Below are positions 5,521 through 6,390 of a stretch of 6,390 bases of DNA, in pieces. Below the pieces are notes generated by a model, which did not search any database, was not told where the DNA came from, and worked only from the letters and a program-made list of their open reading frames with translations. Numbering within the stretch: the first letter of the stretch is position 1; each line of letters starts with the position of its first letter. Location of the stretch: positions 1 to 6,390 of the forward strand of contig DHFP01000080.1 in assembly GCA_002402315.1 (NCBI GenBank), given 5' to 3'. The position numbers were made by a program, and so were the translations under genes. Origin of the DNA: Clostridiales bacterium UBA4821. Lineage in GTDB: Bacteria; Bacillota; Clostridia; Acetivibrionales; UBA4821.

Positions 5521-5823
5521 ATAGCTTAAATATACTTCTTAATCTATTATGAAAAAATAATTTATTGGTGGATATAAACTGTAGCGGCTCGCATTCTGTG
5601 ACCGCACCTAGCTCAACTTTGTTGACCGCATAAATTACTCTAGTACTTTGACCAAAAGGGGTTTAACGCATTCTTGCATAGCCGGTAATAAAAGGCGAGA
5701 CTGGCTTTCTTCCCCCGAGGAGCAGAGGAAGAACTACCGTATGATGCCTTCCGTGGGCGCTCAGGTTGCTCTCCAGCGTTGCCCTATCCTCCCCAGAAGG
5801 AGAAAATCAGCCTCGTTTTCAAC
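5521..5823. other. Gene-free stretch: AT-rich spacer, then transposon end and GC-richer non-coding block
   Basis: From 5521 to 5579 there is an AT-rich spacer after the peptidase gene, with no hairpin terminator visible. From 5580 the composition changes and the putative transposon end begins, with its spaced TGACC repeats. From about 5655 to 5823 lies a GC-richer block downstream of the ATPase gene. It holds a 7-bp stem, TTCTTCC (5707-5713) with GGAAGAA (5727-5733), and a direct repeat CGCATTCT that is also found in the terminal region (5589 and 5667). On the minus strand a stop-free run of about 47 codons without a start codon or ribosome site crosses it. I do not call it a gene. Confidence 0.55.
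5580..5654. repeat. Putative transposon terminus with three spaced transposase-binding-like repeats
   Basis: The sequence begins TGTAGCGGCTCGC and then carries TGACCGCA at 5599-5606, TGACCGCA at 5623-5630 and the shorter TGACCA at 5649-5654, all in the same orientation. Centres are 24 and 26 bp apart, about two and a half helical turns. Repeated short sites inside an end starting TGT are characteristic of Tn7/Mu/Tn5053-like elements, whose DDE transposases bind arrays of sites. The position, just beyond the 3' end of the ATPase gene, fits. The exact outer base (TGT at 5580) is inferred. Confidence 0.55.
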
Positions 5824-6390
5824 TTAACCTTCAAACTCACTTTCAATAACGATTCTCACAAGATGATCATCCACCAAGGTTGAATTTTTGTTAGCGGCAG
5901 TCATAAGACAAGCAGTACAAACCTTATTGATTTTTCTTGGAACGCCTCCGCAATATTCATGGATTAAATCAATTGCAGCCTGGGTAAAAATTTCGCTGGA
6001 TGCTTTGACTGCTTCAAGATGTTTTTGAATATAATCTCTTGTTTCTTTTTTCTCCATAGGACACAAATGAAAGCGCATATCTACTCGTTGCGAAATGGCT
6101 TCGTTGATTTGAAGCTTCAAGGTATCTTTTAGTTCAGACTGCCCTGCTAGGATTAGGCTGAGAGCGCTGTAAGAATCCATTTTGAGATTTAAAAGAAAAC
6201 GTATCTCTTGTAGCATTTCTCGGCTTAAAAGATGCGCCTCGTCAACCACAATGACTGGGCATTTCTTTTCATTATCAACCAACTCTGCCAGTGCCTTTTG
6301 AAGCTGTCTTTTAGAATCTCCTCTGTAAAACTTAGGTTCAATGCCAATTTGATGCAGGGTTTCCCAGTAAAAATTCCTCGGTGTCATGGC
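5824..6390 (-). CDS. AAA ATPase of ExeA/TniB type, transposition helper, 5' end outside the window
   Basis: The C-terminal 188 or so residues of an AAA+ ATPase related to ExeA, TniB and TnsC. In mobile elements such proteins select the target and activate the partner transposase. Numbering from the Met at 6385-6387, the Walker B is VIVVDEAH (45-52, with D49 and E50), sensor 1 lies around ILAGQSEL (79-86), a likely arginine finger is R101 in ISQRVDMRF, and sensor 2 is GGVPRKIN (147-154). The frame is still open at the window edge, and in this family LTPRNFYWE follows a Walker A region. The Met is therefore internal and the P-loop lies off the window. The stop TAA is at 5824-5826. Proteins of this type are often labelled 'general secretion pathway protein A', but there is no peptidoglycan-binding or membrane segment here, and the adjoining transposon end supports a transposition role. 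Confidence 0.85.
   Translation of the reverse strand, partial: AMTPRNFYWETLHQIGIEPKFYRGDSKRQLQKALAELVDNEKKCPVIVVDEAHLLSREMLQEIRFLLNLKMDSYSALSLILAGQSELKDTLKLQINEAISQRVDMRFHLCPMEKKETRDYIQKHLEAVKASSEIFTQAAIDLIHEYCGGVPRKINKVCTACLMTAANKNSTLVDDHLVRIVIESEFEG

Larger units (their letters stand above)
5580..6390 (-). mobile_element. Right-hand-truncated view of a transposon with an ExeA/TniB-type ATPase
   Basis: The ATPase gene, the downstream non-coding block and the repeat-bearing terminus together look like one end of an insertion element that enters the window from the right. In such elements a DDE transposase with an integrase-like core is normally encoded just upstream of the ATPase, which here would lie beyond 6390 on the minus strand. 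The element inserted downstream of the peptidase gene and is GC-richer than its surroundings, which suggests acquisition. The other end and any target-site duplication are outside the window. Confidence 0.6.

Noticed and set aside
5668..5808. Small minus-strand gene after the ATPase (about 47 codons)
   Set aside because: The stop-free run has no usable start codon near its beginning and no ribosome site. I treat it as non-coding transposon sequence.

Overview
The base composition (AT-rich, strong AGGAGG ribosome sites, consensus-like sigma-A promoters) and the protein families point to a low-GC Firmicute, most likely class Clostridia. A large secreted protein with a copper-amine-oxidase-like N-terminal domain, a DUF5050-type repeat region and TPRs is typical of that group. 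Species cannot be read from the window.

Left part (1-3313): two divergently transcribed genes share a control region of about 200 bp. On the minus strand is an unrecognised, charged, soluble protein of 251 aa. On the plus strand is a 781-aa exported protein with a signal peptide, a paired-repeat N-terminal domain, six 39-aa-spaced propeller-like repeats and a TPR-containing C-terminal region. Both have recognisable promoter elements and ribosome sites and look intact.

Middle part (3314-4740): this is a genomic scar zone. It holds a fragment of a widespread dispersed repeat, a frameshifted C-terminal remnant of an ISKra4-like transposase, and a 256-bp non-coding unit bounded by 34-bp near-perfect inverted repeats (33 of 34 match) that resembles a MITE. 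Next come a near-consensus promoter and the last third of a nucleotide-sugar (UDP-glucose/GDP-mannose type) dehydrogenase, which lacks its NAD-binding half and carries a one-base frameshift.

Right part (4741-6390): an intact peptidase E-like (family S51) gene follows the broken dehydrogenase by 42 bp. After it lies the end of a transposon that continues beyond the window. The visible pieces are an ExeA/TniB-type AAA ATPase (5' end cut by the window), a GC-richer non-coding stretch, and an apparent terminus with three spaced TGACC(GCA) repeats that look like transposase-binding sites.

The genes do not form one pathway. The window reads as a stable exported-protein locus beside an insertion-prone region where several mobile elements have landed and decayed. 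I found no convincing new multi-gene system. The most interesting unexplained signals are the repeated transposon end with its non-coding block, and the long inverted-repeat unit.
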